A DNA stretch of 64,000 bases from Oleispira antarctica RB-8 (GCA_000967895.1 FO203512.1:1065582-1129581), one strand, 5' to 3'. Shown: positions 37,128 through 46,579, counted from the stretch's first letter. The notes: generated by a model not told the origin, from the letters alone. Numbers and translations: made by a program.

Positions 37128-38323
37128 TGCGTATTGCAATAGTCGTTGGTGAAACTTCGGGTGATATGTTGGGTATTGGCTTGATGAAAGCCTTGAAGAA
37201 ACATTACCCAGACGCGACATTTGAAGGTATTGGTGGTCCATTAATGGAAGCAGAGGGCTTTAAGTCTTTTGTTCCTATGGAGCGACTTGCTGTTATGGGT
37301 TTAGTAGAAATATTAGGCCGATTATTCGAATTATTAAAAGTGCGCAAAAAACTGGTTCAATATTGGCAGAAAAATCCACCGGATGTTTTCATTGGTATTG
37401 ATGCACCTGAATTTAATACTCAGCTTGAATATAAATTAAAAACGTCGGGTATTAAAACAGTTCATTACGTTAGCCCTTCTGTTTGGGCATGGCGTTCTAA
37501 GCGAATTCATAAGATTAAAAAATCTGTGGATTTGATGCTGACCTTATTTCCTTTCGAAGCAAAATTTTATCAGCAGTATGATGTTCCCGTGAGTTTTGTT
37601 GGCCATAACTTGGCCGACAGTATTCCTTTTGAAAGTAATGCTGATGATGCACGTCAGGTTTTCCAGATTGAGGCGAATGAAAAAGTTGTTTGCCTCATGC
37701 CTGGTAGTCGTGGCAGTGAAGTAGAAAAGCTGTGTCCCATTTTTATCCAAACGGCTGAATTAGTGGGCAAGCATAATCCTAATGTCCGCTTTATCTTGCC
37801 TGCGGCTAATGACGTTCGTAAGCAACAAATTAAAACATTAATCGACGAAGTAAAGCCTGATGTTAAAATCGAAGTAATCGATGGTGACTCCAAGACCTGC
37901 ATGCAAGCGTCCGACGTTATATTGCTCGCATCGGGCACCGCAACTCTTGAAGGTCTATTACTTAAAAAGCCCATGATTGTGAGTTACATCGTATCGCCGA
38001 TTACGGCGATGATTATGCGCCGATTACTGAAACAAGATTTTATTTCGTTACCGAATTTATTAGCCGGTCGAGAAGTTGTACCTGAAATATTACAAGAGAA
38101 TGCGACGGCTGAAAATTTAGCCTACGCGGTGAATGAGCGGTTAGAAGATGAAAATTTAATTCATCAGCTTAAAGAAACTTTCTTATTTATTCACAAGCAG
38201 CTTAAGCGTGGCGCGAATGATCAAGCAGCACTGGCGATTGTTGATTTATTAGAACCTAGTCCGATTGCTTGTCGCACTGTGAATTCAAGTGATATTGAAT
38301 CTACTCGATCGGATGATGCCTAA
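37127..38323 (+). CDS. lpxB: Lipid-A-disaccharide synthase
   Basis: Glycosyltransferase (GT19) joining UDP-diacyl-GlcN and lipid X. 398 residues. Conserved: [10 protein letters not shown] at the N-terminus, [49 protein letters not shown] and ASGTATLEG. Overlaps both neighbours by one base, so lpxA-lpxB-rnhB are tightly coupled. About 20 extra residues at the C-terminus ([17 protein letters not shown]) look unconserved. Confidence 0.96.
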   Translation: MRIAIVVGETSGDMLGIGLMKALKKHYPDATFEGIGGPLMEAEGFKSFVPMERLAVMGLVEILGRLFELLKVRKKLVQYWQKNPPDVFIGIDAPEFNTQLEYKLKTSGIKTVHYVSPSVWAWRSKRIHKIKKSVDLMLTLFPFEAKFYQQYDVPVSFVGHNLADSIPFESNADDARQVFQIEANEKVVCLMPGSRGSEVEKLCPIFIQTAELVGKHNPNVRFILPAANDVRKQQIKTLIDEVKPDVKIEVIDGDSKTCMQASDVILLASGTATLEGLLLKKPMIVSYIVSPITAMIMRRLLKQDFISLPNLLAGREVVPEILQENATAENLAYAVNERLEDENLIHQLKETFLFIHKQLKRGANDQAALAIVDLLEPSPIACRTVNSSDIESTRSDDA

Positions 38324-38991
38324 TGTCTGCTGATGATGGGCTAACAGAGAGCTTGGCTGAAAAATTTAATGTCTTAACCGAAATAGAAGCACAGCTAATT
38401 GAGCAGCGCATCGTCTATTGCGGCGTCGACGAAGCAGGGGCGGGTCCTTTGTGCGGTGATGTTGTTGCAGCAGCTGTTATTCTAGATCCAAATAATCCAA
38501 TTGCCGCGTTAAATGATTCGAAAAAGCTGAGCGAAAAGAAGCGCGAAGCGCTATTTCCTGAAATCAAAGAAAAAGCATTAAGTTATTGCATTGCTCGGGC
38601 CACGGCAGAAGAAATTGATAGCATCAATATTCTGCAGGCGCGTATGTTGGCGATGACGCGTGCGGTTCGAGGCTTAGAGCTTCATGGTTTAAAACAACTG
38701 CCTGAGTATGCGCTCATTGATGGTAATCGCTTACCGGAATTGGATATGCCTGGTGCGGCAATTATTAAAGGTGATGCTTTGGTTGCTGCTATCAGTGCGG
38801 CGTCGATTTTAGCCAAGGTGCAGCGAGATCATGAAATGGTCGCTTTGGATCAGCAATATCCTGGGTACGGTTTAGCCAAGCATAAAGGCTATCCGACAAA
38901 GGCGCATATTGAAGCGTTAGAAGTACTAGGCCCTTGCGAAATCTATCGCAAAACCTTTGGTCCGGTTAAAAGATTGTTAATGAATAAGTAG
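38323..38991 (+). CDS. rnhB: Ribonuclease HII with altered GRG motif
   Basis: Removes ribonucleotides embedded in DNA. 222 residues, with about 25 more at the N-terminus than E. coli. Catalytic acidic residues are present in VDEAG (D and E) and in LIDGN, plus [13 protein letters not shown]. The usual glycine-Arg-glycine motif after DEAG reads GAG ([11 protein letters not shown]) instead of GRG, confirmed by the codons GGG GCG GGT at 38437-38445. In solved RNase HII structures that motif contacts the RNA-DNA junction. The enzyme otherwise looks intact. Confidence 0.93.
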   Translation: MSADDGLTESLAEKFNVLTEIEAQLIEQRIVYCGVDEAGAGPLCGDVVAAAVILDPNNPIAALNDSKKLSEKKREALFPEIKEKALSYCIARATAEEIDSINILQARMLAMTRAVRGLELHGLKQLPEYALIDGNRLPELDMPGAAIIKGDALVAAISAASILAKVQRDHEMVALDQQYPGYGLAKHKGYPTKAHIEALEVLGPCEIYRKTFGPVKRLLMNK

Positions 38992-39137
38992 TTTGCCTTA
39001 TTAAATTTAAATAGCTCAACTTTTATAACCAACTTGAATAGCTCATTTTTAATAGTTTATTTAAAACGTTAATTGAAAAAACGAGTTTAATCTCCCCCAA
39101 ATTCATAGCTCTGCTTCAACTTCAAAGGGTGAACCCT

Positions 39138-40361
39138 GTGCAATACGATGTAATTATAATTGGCGCTGGTGCCGCAGGTCTAATGTGTGCCGCCATTGCA
39201 GGTCAGCGTGGACGATCTGTTTTAGTTCTAGATCACGCCAATAAAGCAGGCAAAAAAATTCTTATGTCGGGCGGTGGCCGTTGTAATTTTACCAATTATT
39301 ATGTCGAGCCAGATCGCTATCTTTGTCATAATACTCACTTCTGCAAAAGTGCTTTAAGTCGTTATACCCAGTGGGATTTTATTGGCCTTGTAGAAAAGCA
39401 TGGAATTCCTTATCACGAGAAGCAGTTAGGAGAATTATTTTGTGATAATAAAGCCAGTGATATTCTTGAGATGTTATTAAGTGAATGCGATCAAGCGGGT
39501 GCTAAAGTTCAACTGAATACGTCAGTGGATGCTATTCATTCTTTAGAGACAGAAAGTGGTGGCTATAAATTGAACACGACTCAAGGTGAATATACTTGTG
39601 AGTCGTTGGTGGTTGCGAGTGGTGGGTTGTCGATTCCTACCTTGGGTGCCAGCGGCTTTGGTTATCAAGTTGCTGAACAGTTTAATTTAAAGACTTATAA
39701 AACCCGCGCAGGGTTAGTCCCTTTCACGATTACTAATCAGTTGAAAGACGTGTGTATTGCGCTTTCAGGTAGTTCTTGTGAGGTCATTATGGAATGTAAT
39801 GGCCAAAGCTTCCGCGGTAATATGTTATTCACTCACCGAGGCTTGAGTGGCCCTGCGGTATTGCAAATATCGTCTTATTGGCAAGCAGGCCAGCCTTTAA
39901 CGATCAATTTATTGCCAGATATCGATCTTGCGCAAGTCTTGCGTGAGACTCAACATGAGCGACCAAAGCTTTCATTAAAGAAATTCATCGCGCAGTGGTT
40001 AACGCAAAAAATGTCTGAACAGTTGGTTGAGTTATTCTTAAGCGACTTGGTGAAAACAACTGACGTCTTTAAAGCAGAGCAACCACAAACGCTGGCGGAA
40101 CTGAACGCAGAGCAAATGGATGCGATTGCTCATCAATTTAATGCTTGGCAGTTAGTACCTTCAGGAACCGAAGGATATCGTACGGCAGAAGTGACATTGG
40201 GCGGAATCGATACTGATGAAGTTAGCTCTAAAACCATGATGTCTAAGAACCAGCAAGGTTTGTATTTTATCGGTGAAGTCTTGGATGTCACTGGGCATTT
40301 GGGTGGTTTTAACTTTCAATGGGCTTGGGCGAGTGGCTGGGCGGCTGCGCAGTACGTATAG
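39138..40361 (+). CDS. NAD(P)/FAD-dependent oxidoreductase, HI0933/YhiN family
   Basis: About 407 residues. Two GTG codons could start it (39129 or 39138); AAAGGGTGA fits the second. FAD-binding GAGAAGLMCA at the N-terminus, then the family motif KKILMSGGGRCNFTN, a second glycine motif VVASGGLSIPTLGASG, and the C-terminal family ending GEVLDVTGHLGGFNFQWAWASG. The physiological reaction of this widespread flavoprotein family is not settled. It stands alone after rnhB. Confidence 0.88.
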   Translation: MQYDVIIIGAGAAGLMCAAIAGQRGRSVLVLDHANKAGKKILMSGGGRCNFTNYYVEPDRYLCHNTHFCKSALSRYTQWDFIGLVEKHGIPYHEKQLGELFCDNKASDILEMLLSECDQAGAKVQLNTSVDAIHSLETESGGYKLNTTQGEYTCESLVVASGGLSIPTLGASGFGYQVAEQFNLKTYKTRAGLVPFTITNQLKDVCIALSGSSCEVIMECNGQSFRGNMLFTHRGLSGPAVLQISSYWQAGQPLTINLLPDIDLAQVLRETQHERPKLSLKKFIAQWLTQKMSEQLVELFLSDLVKTTDVFKAEQPQTLAELNAEQMDAIAHQFNAWQLVPSGTEGYRTAEVTLGGIDTDEVSSKTMMSKNQQGLYFIGEVLDVTGHLGGFNFQWAWASGWAAAQYV

Positions 40362-40429
40362 ACTTCCTGAAAAGAAAGCTCAATGCTAGAATGTGTCTCT
40401 TAAAATGCATATTCTAGGTATTATCTCAC

Positions 40430-40987
40430 ATGAAATTTGTTGCTAATGTCGACTTTAATGGTGGCCAATTACGCCCGTTAGATAAGTCAGACGTCGATGC
40501 CATTGTTAAGTTATATCAAAAACAAACCTTAGCGGGTCAAGGCGAAAAGGCTATTAAAGAACATGCCGAACGTATGATTACGCTATCCGTGCAAATGGCC
40601 GCAACTCAACGTGGTTTAATGTGGGCGATTGAAGTGGATGGTCAGATGTTAGGTATGTTGAGCTTGTATGATTGGCAGCCAACCTCCTTAAAAACTCTGA
40701 TGCGTCTTGATGCTATGCCTGAATTAACACAGCAGCTGCAAATAGATGCTTTACGTTCAGGCATTGATTATTTAGCTCAAAAATATCATCTTCGTAATTT
40801 CTCATTTCAATGTTTACCACAGGGTGAAGAGTCCGTCATTGAGGTCATTAAATGTGTAGGCTTTGATCAGCAAGCACGACTACGCGATTTTCGCAGACTG
40901 AACCAGACTGAGTTTTCCGATGTTTTAGTTTTCAATAAAATACTAGAACTTACTGAAGAAGCTTTGTTGTCAGGAGAGCAGATATGA
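40430..40987 (+). CDS. GNAT-like acetyltransferase, first of a pair
   Basis: 185 residues with the shape of a RimJ/RimL-type GNAT fold: LRPLDKSDVDAIVKLYQ at the start, a central strand WAIEVDGQMLGMLSLYDW and a helix near DALRSGIDYLAQKYHLRNFSF, then ECLP-type and VGFDQQARLRDF. The acetyl-CoA loop is weakly conserved. It overlaps the next gene by four bases (ATGA). Weak similarity to its neighbour suggests an old duplication. Substrate unknown. Confidence 0.7.
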   Translation: MKFVANVDFNGGQLRPLDKSDVDAIVKLYQKQTLAGQGEKAIKEHAERMITLSVQMAATQRGLMWAIEVDGQMLGMLSLYDWQPTSLKTLMRLDAMPELTQQLQIDALRSGIDYLAQKYHLRNFSFQCLPQGEESVIEVIKCVGFDQQARLRDFRRLNQTEFSDVLVFNKILELTEEALLSGEQI

Positions 40988-41559
40988 ATTGGAATTTAAG
41001 TACGGAACATTATTATGTACGCTTTGCTCACGAAGAAGATATTCCGAATATTTATGCTTTGTTAGGTTCAAAAGAGGTGGTTAAAAATCACCCTAAAAAT
41101 CCGATGGTTGTTGAAGCTCAAGCCATGGATGAAGCACGCCGTATGGTGATGCAGTTTGAAGCAAAAGAAGCTGCTTTCTGGTTGGTAGAAGAAAAAACGA
41201 GTGGAAAAGTTATTGCTCGAATTAGCTTTCAAAAATTTAATTGGGTGAATGCTAGTGCTCAGCTAAAAGTTGATATCTTTAGTGAGTTTAAAACTCAATC
41301 TATATTGGCTGAATTAATTTATGCCGTGACAACGCTCGCTTATGAAGATCTATCTTTGCATCGCTTGGAGTGGTTTTTATTAAACCAAGATACCTGTTCT
41401 ATTGAGGCAGCAAAAGCTTTTGGTTTTAATCATGATGGTCAATTAAAGAATTATTTTGAATTTGAAGGTTCGTGGATTGATTATCAAGTCTTTAGCCTAC
41501 TGAAGACCGACACAGCATGGCAGCAAGCGATTAAACATAATGGGTTATCTACACTCTAG
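40984..41559 (+). CDS. GNAT family N-acetyltransferase, second of a pair
   Basis: 191 residues. YYVRFAHEEDIPNIYALL matches the GNAT N-terminal helix; the core is FWLVEEKTSGKVIARISFQ, followed by a RimJ-like stretch LHRLEWFLLNQDTCSIEAAKAFGFNHDGQLKNYFEFEG, in which family members bind acetyl-CoA. Translationally coupled to the preceding GNAT-like gene, so the two may form a heteromer. No clue to the acceptor. Confidence 0.8.
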   Translation: MNWNLSTEHYYVRFAHEEDIPNIYALLGSKEVVKNHPKNPMVVEAQAMDEARRMVMQFEAKEAAFWLVEEKTSGKVIARISFQKFNWVNASAQLKVDIFSEFKTQSILAELIYAVTTLAYEDLSLHRLEWFLLNQDTCSIEAAKAFGFNHDGQLKNYFEFEGSWIDYQVFSLLKTDTAWQQAIKHNGLSTL

Positions 41560-41697
41560 ATATTAAACAGTTAGTTTCAATCTTAATCTATGTAATTGGG
41601 GCGTTTTTAAAAAAGCGATCAAAAAGATCTTTGTTTTCTTCAGAATCCACTAAACTTATTCAAGAAATTGAAATAAAAATAGTTTGAGCTTGAAAAC

Positions 41698-42411
41698 ATG
41701 GCTTTGAGATCGCAGCACGCTACTCCTCCATCCCGTCTGAAAAAATCCGATAAGGCACTGGGCATCAATCAATTCGATTGCCCTAAATGTGGCTTACTCA
41801 GTCCTTGGGCTAATGAATTGCTCACCCTTCGCGAGCAGGTAATAACAGATCCATTAACGGGATTGTTCAATCTTCGATACTTTAGAAGTTCGCTGGATAT
41901 AGAGCTAGAACGTACTGTTCGTACGACAATGCCTACTTCTTTAATGATGATAGATCTTGACCATTTCAAACAAGTTAACGACGTCTGGGGGCATGAAGTG
42001 GGTAATCAGGTCCTTAAGCTCACGGCGCGTTTGATTAAGCAAGTAACGCGACAGCTCGATATTCAATGTCGTTATGGTGGTGAAGAATTCGTGGTTATTT
42101 TACCTTCAACGAGTTTGTTAATGGCCAGTCAGGTCGCTGAGCGTCTTCGTGAGCAAGTCGAGGAGAGTGATATTACAGTTGGAGACCAATCTTTTAAGGT
42201 GACAGCGAGTATTGGTTTGTCAGTACGGTTAGCGCATGAAAAAGGAACGGCATCAGATTTGATTAAATCGGCAGATGATTGTTTGTATCAAGCAAAATCG
42301 ACAGGTCGGAATCAAGTTTTTTTCAAGGGTTTTGAGCCCGAAGAAGAAGCTACTGTGAGTGGTGATGAGAAAGAAGCTTTAATGGGGATGTTTTCAGATT
42401 ATCAAGATTAA
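41698..42411 (+). CDS. Diguanylate cyclase (GGDEF domain)
   Basis: 237 residues. A short N-terminus holds a CPKC pair (about residue 26) that resembles half a zinc ribbon. The GGDEF domain (about 50-215) starts DPLTGLFNLRYF, has MIDLDHFKQVNDVWGHEVGN and the active site RYGGEEF. The inhibitory I-site RQLD lies exactly five residues before GGEEF, so product inhibition by c-di-GMP is expected. No membrane segments or PAS domain. Predicted active cytoplasmic enzyme; its input signal is unknown. Confidence 0.93.
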   Translation: MALRSQHATPPSRLKKSDKALGINQFDCPKCGLLSPWANELLTLREQVITDPLTGLFNLRYFRSSLDIELERTVRTTMPTSLMMIDLDHFKQVNDVWGHEVGNQVLKLTARLIKQVTRQLDIQCRYGGEEFVVILPSTSLLMASQVAERLREQVEESDITVGDQSFKVTASIGLSVRLAHEKGTASDLIKSADDCLYQAKSTGRNQVFFKGFEPEEEATVSGDEKEALMGMFSDYQD

Positions 42412-42447
42412 CCGCCCTTTCACCTAATGTCTCGGTAAATAGGGCGG
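42412..42447. terminator. Candidate convergent terminator
   Basis: CCGCCCT and AGGGCGG arms enclose a long loop right after the diguanylate cyclase stop and before the 3' end of the opposing gene. No strong T-run, so efficiency is uncertain. Confidence 0.5.
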
Positions 42448-42458
42448 ATAAAATCACA

Positions 42459-43565
42459 CTACATCTCGCCGAGTAATGCTGTGCTACGAGCTGGATGTAA
42501 GGTTATAAACGGCTCGTTAGTCGTCTCATTGTAGAAACTGTGACGTAGGCGGAAGCTTGGGTCTAAACGTCGCGTACAGAGTGTTAAGCGTACTGTTAAC
42601 CAGCGATAATCTCCTTTGCTATCTGCGTGCAATACGATTGATGCATCATTATCAATAATTGCTTTACAAATAGGTACTAGATCTTGGCTAATGTCACGAT
42701 CTCGGTTTGAGATTTTATCTTGAGCTAGGGGATAGCTCGCGATGGCTTGGGAGGTCTCAACACCGTTGCCAATAGGGGTCTCTTCATTCTCCTTGGAAGG
42801 ATCTGTTTTAATCTTTTCGGCTGTGATTTGAGCTTTTACTGCCGCAACAGGTTTAGCTTTTTGCTTAGCGAGTAATTGTAAGCGAGCTTTTTCAGTTTTT
42901 GCTGCCGCTAGTTGTTTTTGTAAATTATTTTTTTGACTCTCATCTTTTTTGGCTTGAGCTTGTTGCTTTTGCAGCTTTTCATTGGCTAAACGGCGTTTAC
43001 GCTCAGCTTCCTGTTTCGACTTTCTATCTGCAGCGGCTTTCTTAGCGGCGACCGCTTTGGCTTGTTTGTCGGCGTTAGCTTTGTTTCTACGCTCGTTATC
43101 CAGGCGTTTTCTTTCAGCAATTGCAGCAGTGGCTAAAGCTTTTTGCTCTTTCAGCTCAGCTGCAGAAGGGCCTTTGGAAGTGTTCTTTTTAGCACTGGCT
43201 TTACCACCACTGAGCTTGTCGTTCTTTTCTTGTGCGGCTTCTAACCCAGGGGTTAGCGCCGCTACTTGCCAAGCCGTATCTAGGTAACCTTGAGCTTGGC
43301 TGTATTTCTTTTTATCCATGGCTTTATTAGCTAAAGACACGTAGGATTCGCCAAACTTGAAGATCAGTGGTGTAATTCGGAAATCGAAGGGAGCTTGAGA
43401 CCTAAAAGTATCAATCCGTTCAAGCGCATTATTGCCTGCAGGATTTGTTAATCTTTGGGCCTTAATATCGGCTTCTATTTTACTCAGCAACTGATCTAAG
43501 TCTTGTGTTGCAGCATGACTATTCATGCTAAGCGCGAGTACTGCGGCGATAAATATGTGCTTCAT
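42459..43565 (-). CDS. Exported protein with long Lys/Ala-rich coiled coil (TolA-like)
   Basis: 368 residues. Signal peptide 1-18 (ending SHA-AT). Residues 25-115 form a helical TPR-like region (KKYSQAQGYLDTAWQVAALTPGLEAAQ). Residues 125-250 are a highly charged Lys/Ala/Gln/Glu stretch predicted to form a long helix, like the periplasm-spanning part of TolA. The last 85 residues form a compact domain (VPICKAIIDNDASIVLHADSKGDYRWLTVRL) with two cysteines. There is no N-terminal membrane anchor after cleavage, so it is probably free in the periplasm. I do not recognise a named family. Confidence 0.75.
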   Translation of the reverse strand: MKHIFIAAVLALSMNSHAATQDLDQLLSKIEADIKAQRLTNPAGNNALERIDTFRSQAPFDFRITPLIFKFGESYVSLANKAMDKKKYSQAQGYLDTAWQVAALTPGLEAAQEKNDKLSGGKASAKKNTSKGPSAAELKEQKALATAAIAERKRLDNERRNKANADKQAKAVAAKKAAADRKSKQEAERKRRLANEKLQKQQAQAKKDESQKNNLQKQLAAAKTEKARLQLLAKQKAKPVAAVKAQITAEKIKTDPSKENEETPIGNGVETSQAIASYPLAQDKISNRDRDISQDLVPICKAIIDNDASIVLHADSKGDYRWLTVRLTLCTRRLDPSFRLRHSFYNETTNEPFITLHPARSTALLGEM

Positions 43566-43674
43566 ATAGCTAAAAGTGCCTGTTTGTTATTGTAAGCGGA
43601 CCTTTGAGATGGCCTAAGATGAAAAGATTAGCGCTTAATGTCAAGTTAAAGTACGAAAAAAGAGGTAAAAAAGT

Positions 43675-43944
43675 ATGATGCGTTGGGGTTCCATAATTTT
43701 TTCAGTACCCGTAATTCTATTGTTAAGCCTATATGCTTGGGAGTTATCAATAGTAACAGAATGTATTGATCAAGGGTTGAGTTATGACTTTAGTTTAGAA
43801 AAATGTGTGCCGGGTGCGCAAAATATTCAAACGCCTTATTACGCTCGCCATACGATATTTGTGAATATGATGCTGCTGATGTCGGTGCTGGGTTCAGCGA
43901 TGATGACCGCTGGAATGATTCAGCGTGGCATGCAGAGAGACTAG
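43675..43944 (+). CDS. Small two-helix membrane protein of unknown function
   Basis: 89 residues (MMRWGSIIF start). Two hydrophobic segments, about 6-24 and 62-82, flank a polar periplasm-sized loop with two cysteines (TECIDQG and EKCVPG) that could form a disulfide. Its last codons (ATG CAG AGA GAC TAG) lie inside a perfect palindrome that doubles as a terminator. No family recognised. Confidence 0.65.
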   Translation: MMRWGSIIFSVPVILLLSLYAWELSIVTECIDQGLSYDFSLEKCVPGAQNIQTPYYARHTIFVNMMLLMSVLGSAMMTAGMIQRGMQRD

Positions 43945-43955
43945 TCTCTCTGCAT
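43930..43955. terminator. 26-bp perfect palindrome, bidirectional terminator overlapping a stop codon
   Basis: The sequence from 43930 to 43955 reads the same on both strands (ATGCAGAGAGACT then its complement), giving 13-bp arms centred on CTAG. A T-rich stretch follows on the plus strand. It separates the small membrane protein from the converging arsM. Confidence 0.8.
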
Positions 43956-43978
43956 CATTATATTTTCTATCGTAACGT

Positions 43979-45022
43979 TTAGCAGCAATCTTGCTCGTTT
44001 AAATCTTGTTGAAACGGTATTTCTTTGCCGCAGCCTTCAAATAAACCAAAGTGCTGCTGCCAATTGCCGTAAAACTCAAAATAAGGCTTAAAACGGGTAT
44101 TTTTCAGCATTCTAAGGGTATTGCCACATACGGCCTCAACTTTTCCTTGTTCGAATCGGTGATGTCCATCTAGATCGAAATAAGTATCATGTTCAGGAAT
44201 TCCGCCTAAGTATTTCACCGCTTGCCCATAATCTTCACAATCTGACTCGAGTTCATTAATTTTAAACAAGCGGTAGGTCGCAGAATAAAATTTAATCGGA
44301 CTGACTTTATTTTCTAGTTTACTGTTTTCAATGGTGAGTGGACGATCACTGCTAAGGCGAGGATCTAAGAAACCTGCTTGCTTGCTTAAATTGAGAAAAT
44401 CATTCCAGTACAGCGCGCCACTTAAGCATTCCCCGTAAAGTACAGGATCATCTTGCAGTGCTTGCGGAATACGTCGATCAGCATAAACGTCAGAAAAGTA
44501 AAACTCACCACCTGGCTTTAATAATTTATAAGCACTTTGAAGTACGGCTAGCTTGTCTGTTGATAAGTTGAGTACACAATTAGATACGATAATATCGAAG
44601 CTGGATTCTTCCAAACCTAATTCATCTAATGTTTCAAGATAGCCTTGAATGAACTGGACGTTTGTTTTAGATAGTTGAAATTGTTCGGCGTGAAAGTCTT
44701 TATATTCATTGGCAATGGCTAGTTGCTCTTGCGTCATGTCGATGCCGACAACTTGTCCAGTTTCGCCAACTAACGCTGATAACAAATACACATCACGTCC
44801 TGCCCCGGAACCTAAATCCAGTATTTTCAAACCTTCTAATAATGGTGGAATGACAAGGCCGCAGCCATAATAACGGCTGTCCACTTCGGGATGAATTTTA
44901 GCTAAGATGGGCTTTAGATACTCAGGCATCAGAGCGGGATCACAGCAGGCATTCGTTTTTAAATCATTGCTGTTTTGTAACTGTTTGCCGTAATAATCTT
45001 GAACTTCTTGCTGAGTTTTCAT
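43979..45022 (-). CDS. arsM: Arsenite S-adenosylmethyltransferase, arsenosugar-pathway type
   Basis: 347 residues. SAM-binding ILDLGSGAGRDVY (about 65-77) and GIDMTQEQL. ArsM-type cysteines: C26-C27 in TNACCDP, C54 in YYGCG, one in VSNCVLNLS and one in YGECLSGALYWNDF. The C-terminal half (FYSATYRLFKI, CEDYGQAVKYLGGIPEH, FGLFEGCGKEIPF and a final CC) resembles the form that methylates arsenic on the way to arsenosugars. The usual radical-SAM partner ArsS is not adjacent. It could serve detoxification alone. Neighbours are unrelated. Confidence 0.85.
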   Translation of the reverse strand: MKTQQEVQDYYGKQLQNSNDLKTNACCDPALMPEYLKPILAKIHPEVDSRYYGCGLVIPPLLEGLKILDLGSGAGRDVYLLSALVGETGQVVGIDMTQEQLAIANEYKDFHAEQFQLSKTNVQFIQGYLETLDELGLEESSFDIIVSNCVLNLSTDKLAVLQSAYKLLKPGGEFYFSDVYADRRIPQALQDDPVLYGECLSGALYWNDFLNLSKQAGFLDPRLSSDRPLTIENSKLENKVSPIKFYSATYRLFKINELESDCEDYGQAVKYLGGIPEHDTYFDLDGHHRFEQGKVEAVCGNTLRMLKNTRFKPYFEFYGNWQQHFGLFEGCGKEIPFQQDLNEQDCC

Positions 45023-45087
45023 TGCCTATGCCCGTATTGTTCGTTCGTTAGAAAGTGATTAGAAGGCCGTGAGGCTGATAGTTCAAT

Positions 45088-45558
45088 TTATAGTTTATTT
45101 ATTTGTAGACTAAGGCAGCACTTTTTGAACTTTTTGCCACTGCCACAAGGGCATTCGTCATTGCGATTGGGTTTTAAAATTTGTGGTTGATAATTACCAC
45201 TGTGGTAAAACCAATGGTCGTTTTCAAATACAAACTTAGATGTTTCTTCTAGCAAATGCCATTGCTGATGTTCTTGATAGTAGGCTTTAAAATGAACCTG
45301 GCCTTGTTGTGCATCATTGCTGGCACTTAATATTTCAAGCCGTCTCCAATACGTACCGGGCTCTAACTCCAGTTGCTCTGGTCGTGTATTCGGGTGCCAG
45401 CTCATGCGCAAATAATTATTGAGTTGAAGGGCAAAACCACTAAAGCGTGAGCGCATTAATGCTTCTGCGCTAGACGCTGGAACACCTTGATGCAAAGGCT
45501 CACAACAAATGCCATAGGAACTGTTTGAGCCACAGGGACAAAGATTTTTAGAATTCAT
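45088..45558 (-). CDS. YchJ family SEC-C motif protein
   Basis: 156 residues. N-terminal cysteine cluster CPCGSNSSYGICCEP and C-terminal SEC-C zinc motif CPCGSGKKFKKCC flank the conserved central domain (SAEALMRSRFSGFAL, FKAYYQ, FVFENDHWFYHSG). This is the UPF0225/YchJ layout. SEC-C motifs bind zinc and, in SecA, the chaperone SecB; the role of YchJ itself is unclear. Eight bases after the DUF3549 gene on the same strand. Confidence 0.9.
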   Translation of the reverse strand: MNSKNLCPCGSNSSYGICCEPLHQGVPASSAEALMRSRFSGFALQLNNYLRMSWHPNTRPEQLELEPGTYWRRLEILSASNDAQQGQVHFKAYYQEHQQWHLLEETSKFVFENDHWFYHSGNYQPQILKPNRNDECPCGSGKKFKKCCLSLQINKL

Positions 45559-45565
45559 GCTTATC

Positions 45566-46579
45566 TTAACTGGCCTGCTGTACGCTTTTCATTAAATTGC
45601 CAATGGCGATCATTAATTCTTCACTGCGTTTCTCGCTGCGGAAGGCTTGTAAAATGTGTTCACGCTTGTTGGGTAAGGGCATTAAATCGACCACCAGTGC
45701 ATTAAAGGCGGGTTGGCCTTGGTCATTGCTCGCCAAGACATTTAAGAAAGCGAGTAATAACTCACCTTCTAAGTCTTGCCAGCAGCGGCTTGCGACAGAG
45801 GCCAATACTTCAATGCTGGACGATTTAGGGTGTAATAAAATCACTTCGATCAGCATTTTTCGCTGTTCAACATTCTGGCTGTGAGACAGCGCACGAATAA
45901 ACGCGGCTAAGTCAGCCGGTTCAGCTCCCAGCTCGATGACTTTTGCTAGACGATCATTAATGGCAACGGATAGTGGAAAATCGGGTTCAATATTTTCTAA
46001 GAAACCTAGTAGTGTATTCAGCGGAGTCGCAGGCATATTTGCGATCCCCTGAGCTACGAGCTTGGCGTTTTTATCTTTATCGATGCTCACTACAACTTCT
46101 GCGATACCTTGCAGACCCAGTTGTTGCCAATTTTCCCAGCCCATGTCGCCGCTTAAGTAAGCGCGGGTAGTGGTGTAAAAGTCGGTATGAGTTTGACCCA
46201 AGGTTGCCAATGCCAAAGAATGGAAGTAAGCCATGCGGTTTTGATCAGGCTTATAATAACAAGGGGCTTCACCGTGTTCTTTATCAGGATACTGTAAGCA
46301 TCTTAACCAATGGTTTAAGAATGCATCGCGATCACCGGGAAGAATAAAATTTTGTTCATCCAAAGGTAATTTTAAAAACCAAATATTATGGTTGCCGGCT
46401 TTTTTGGGATTCCAAGTTAAAATACCAATCCAAGCATGCTGTAGATAGGGTGACGGATAAGGCTTATTCAGGTTCTCTATGTCAGAAAAATCGGCTTTTG
46501 AGATTTTTTGAATGCGGCGGCCAAGGTCAAAAATACGCATTTGCGCGCCAGTTTCTTCGACGAATTTACTGATACTCAC
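45566..46579 (-). CDS. DUF3549 family protein
   Basis: 337 residues, soluble, no signal peptide. The N-terminus TGAQMRIFDLGRRIQKISKADF and PYLQHAWIGILTW match the DUF3549 family seen in Pseudomonas and relatives. The C-terminal half is helical and repeat-like (LAAFIRALSHSQNVEQRKML). Function unknown. It is followed by the YchJ-like gene, probably in one transcript. Confidence 0.8.
   Translation of the reverse strand: MSISKFVEETGAQMRIFDLGRRIQKISKADFSDIENLNKPYPSPYLQHAWIGILTWNPKKAGNHNIWFLKLPLDEQNFILPGDRDAFLNHWLRCLQYPDKEHGEAPCYYKPDQNRMAYFHSLALATLGQTHTDFYTTTRAYLSGDMGWENWQQLGLQGIAEVVVSIDKDKNAKLVAQGIANMPATPLNTLLGFLENIEPDFPLSVAINDRLAKVIELGAEPADLAAFIRALSHSQNVEQRKMLIEVILLHPKSSSIEVLASVASRCWQDLEGELLLAFLNVLASNDQGQPAFNALVVDLMPLPNKREHILQAFRSEKRSEELMIAIGNLMKSVQQAS

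Noticed and set aside
43979-45022. Simple ubiquinone/UbiE-like methyltransferase instead of ArsM
   Set aside because: The arrangement of cysteines and the C-terminal half match arsenite methyltransferases, not UbiE.
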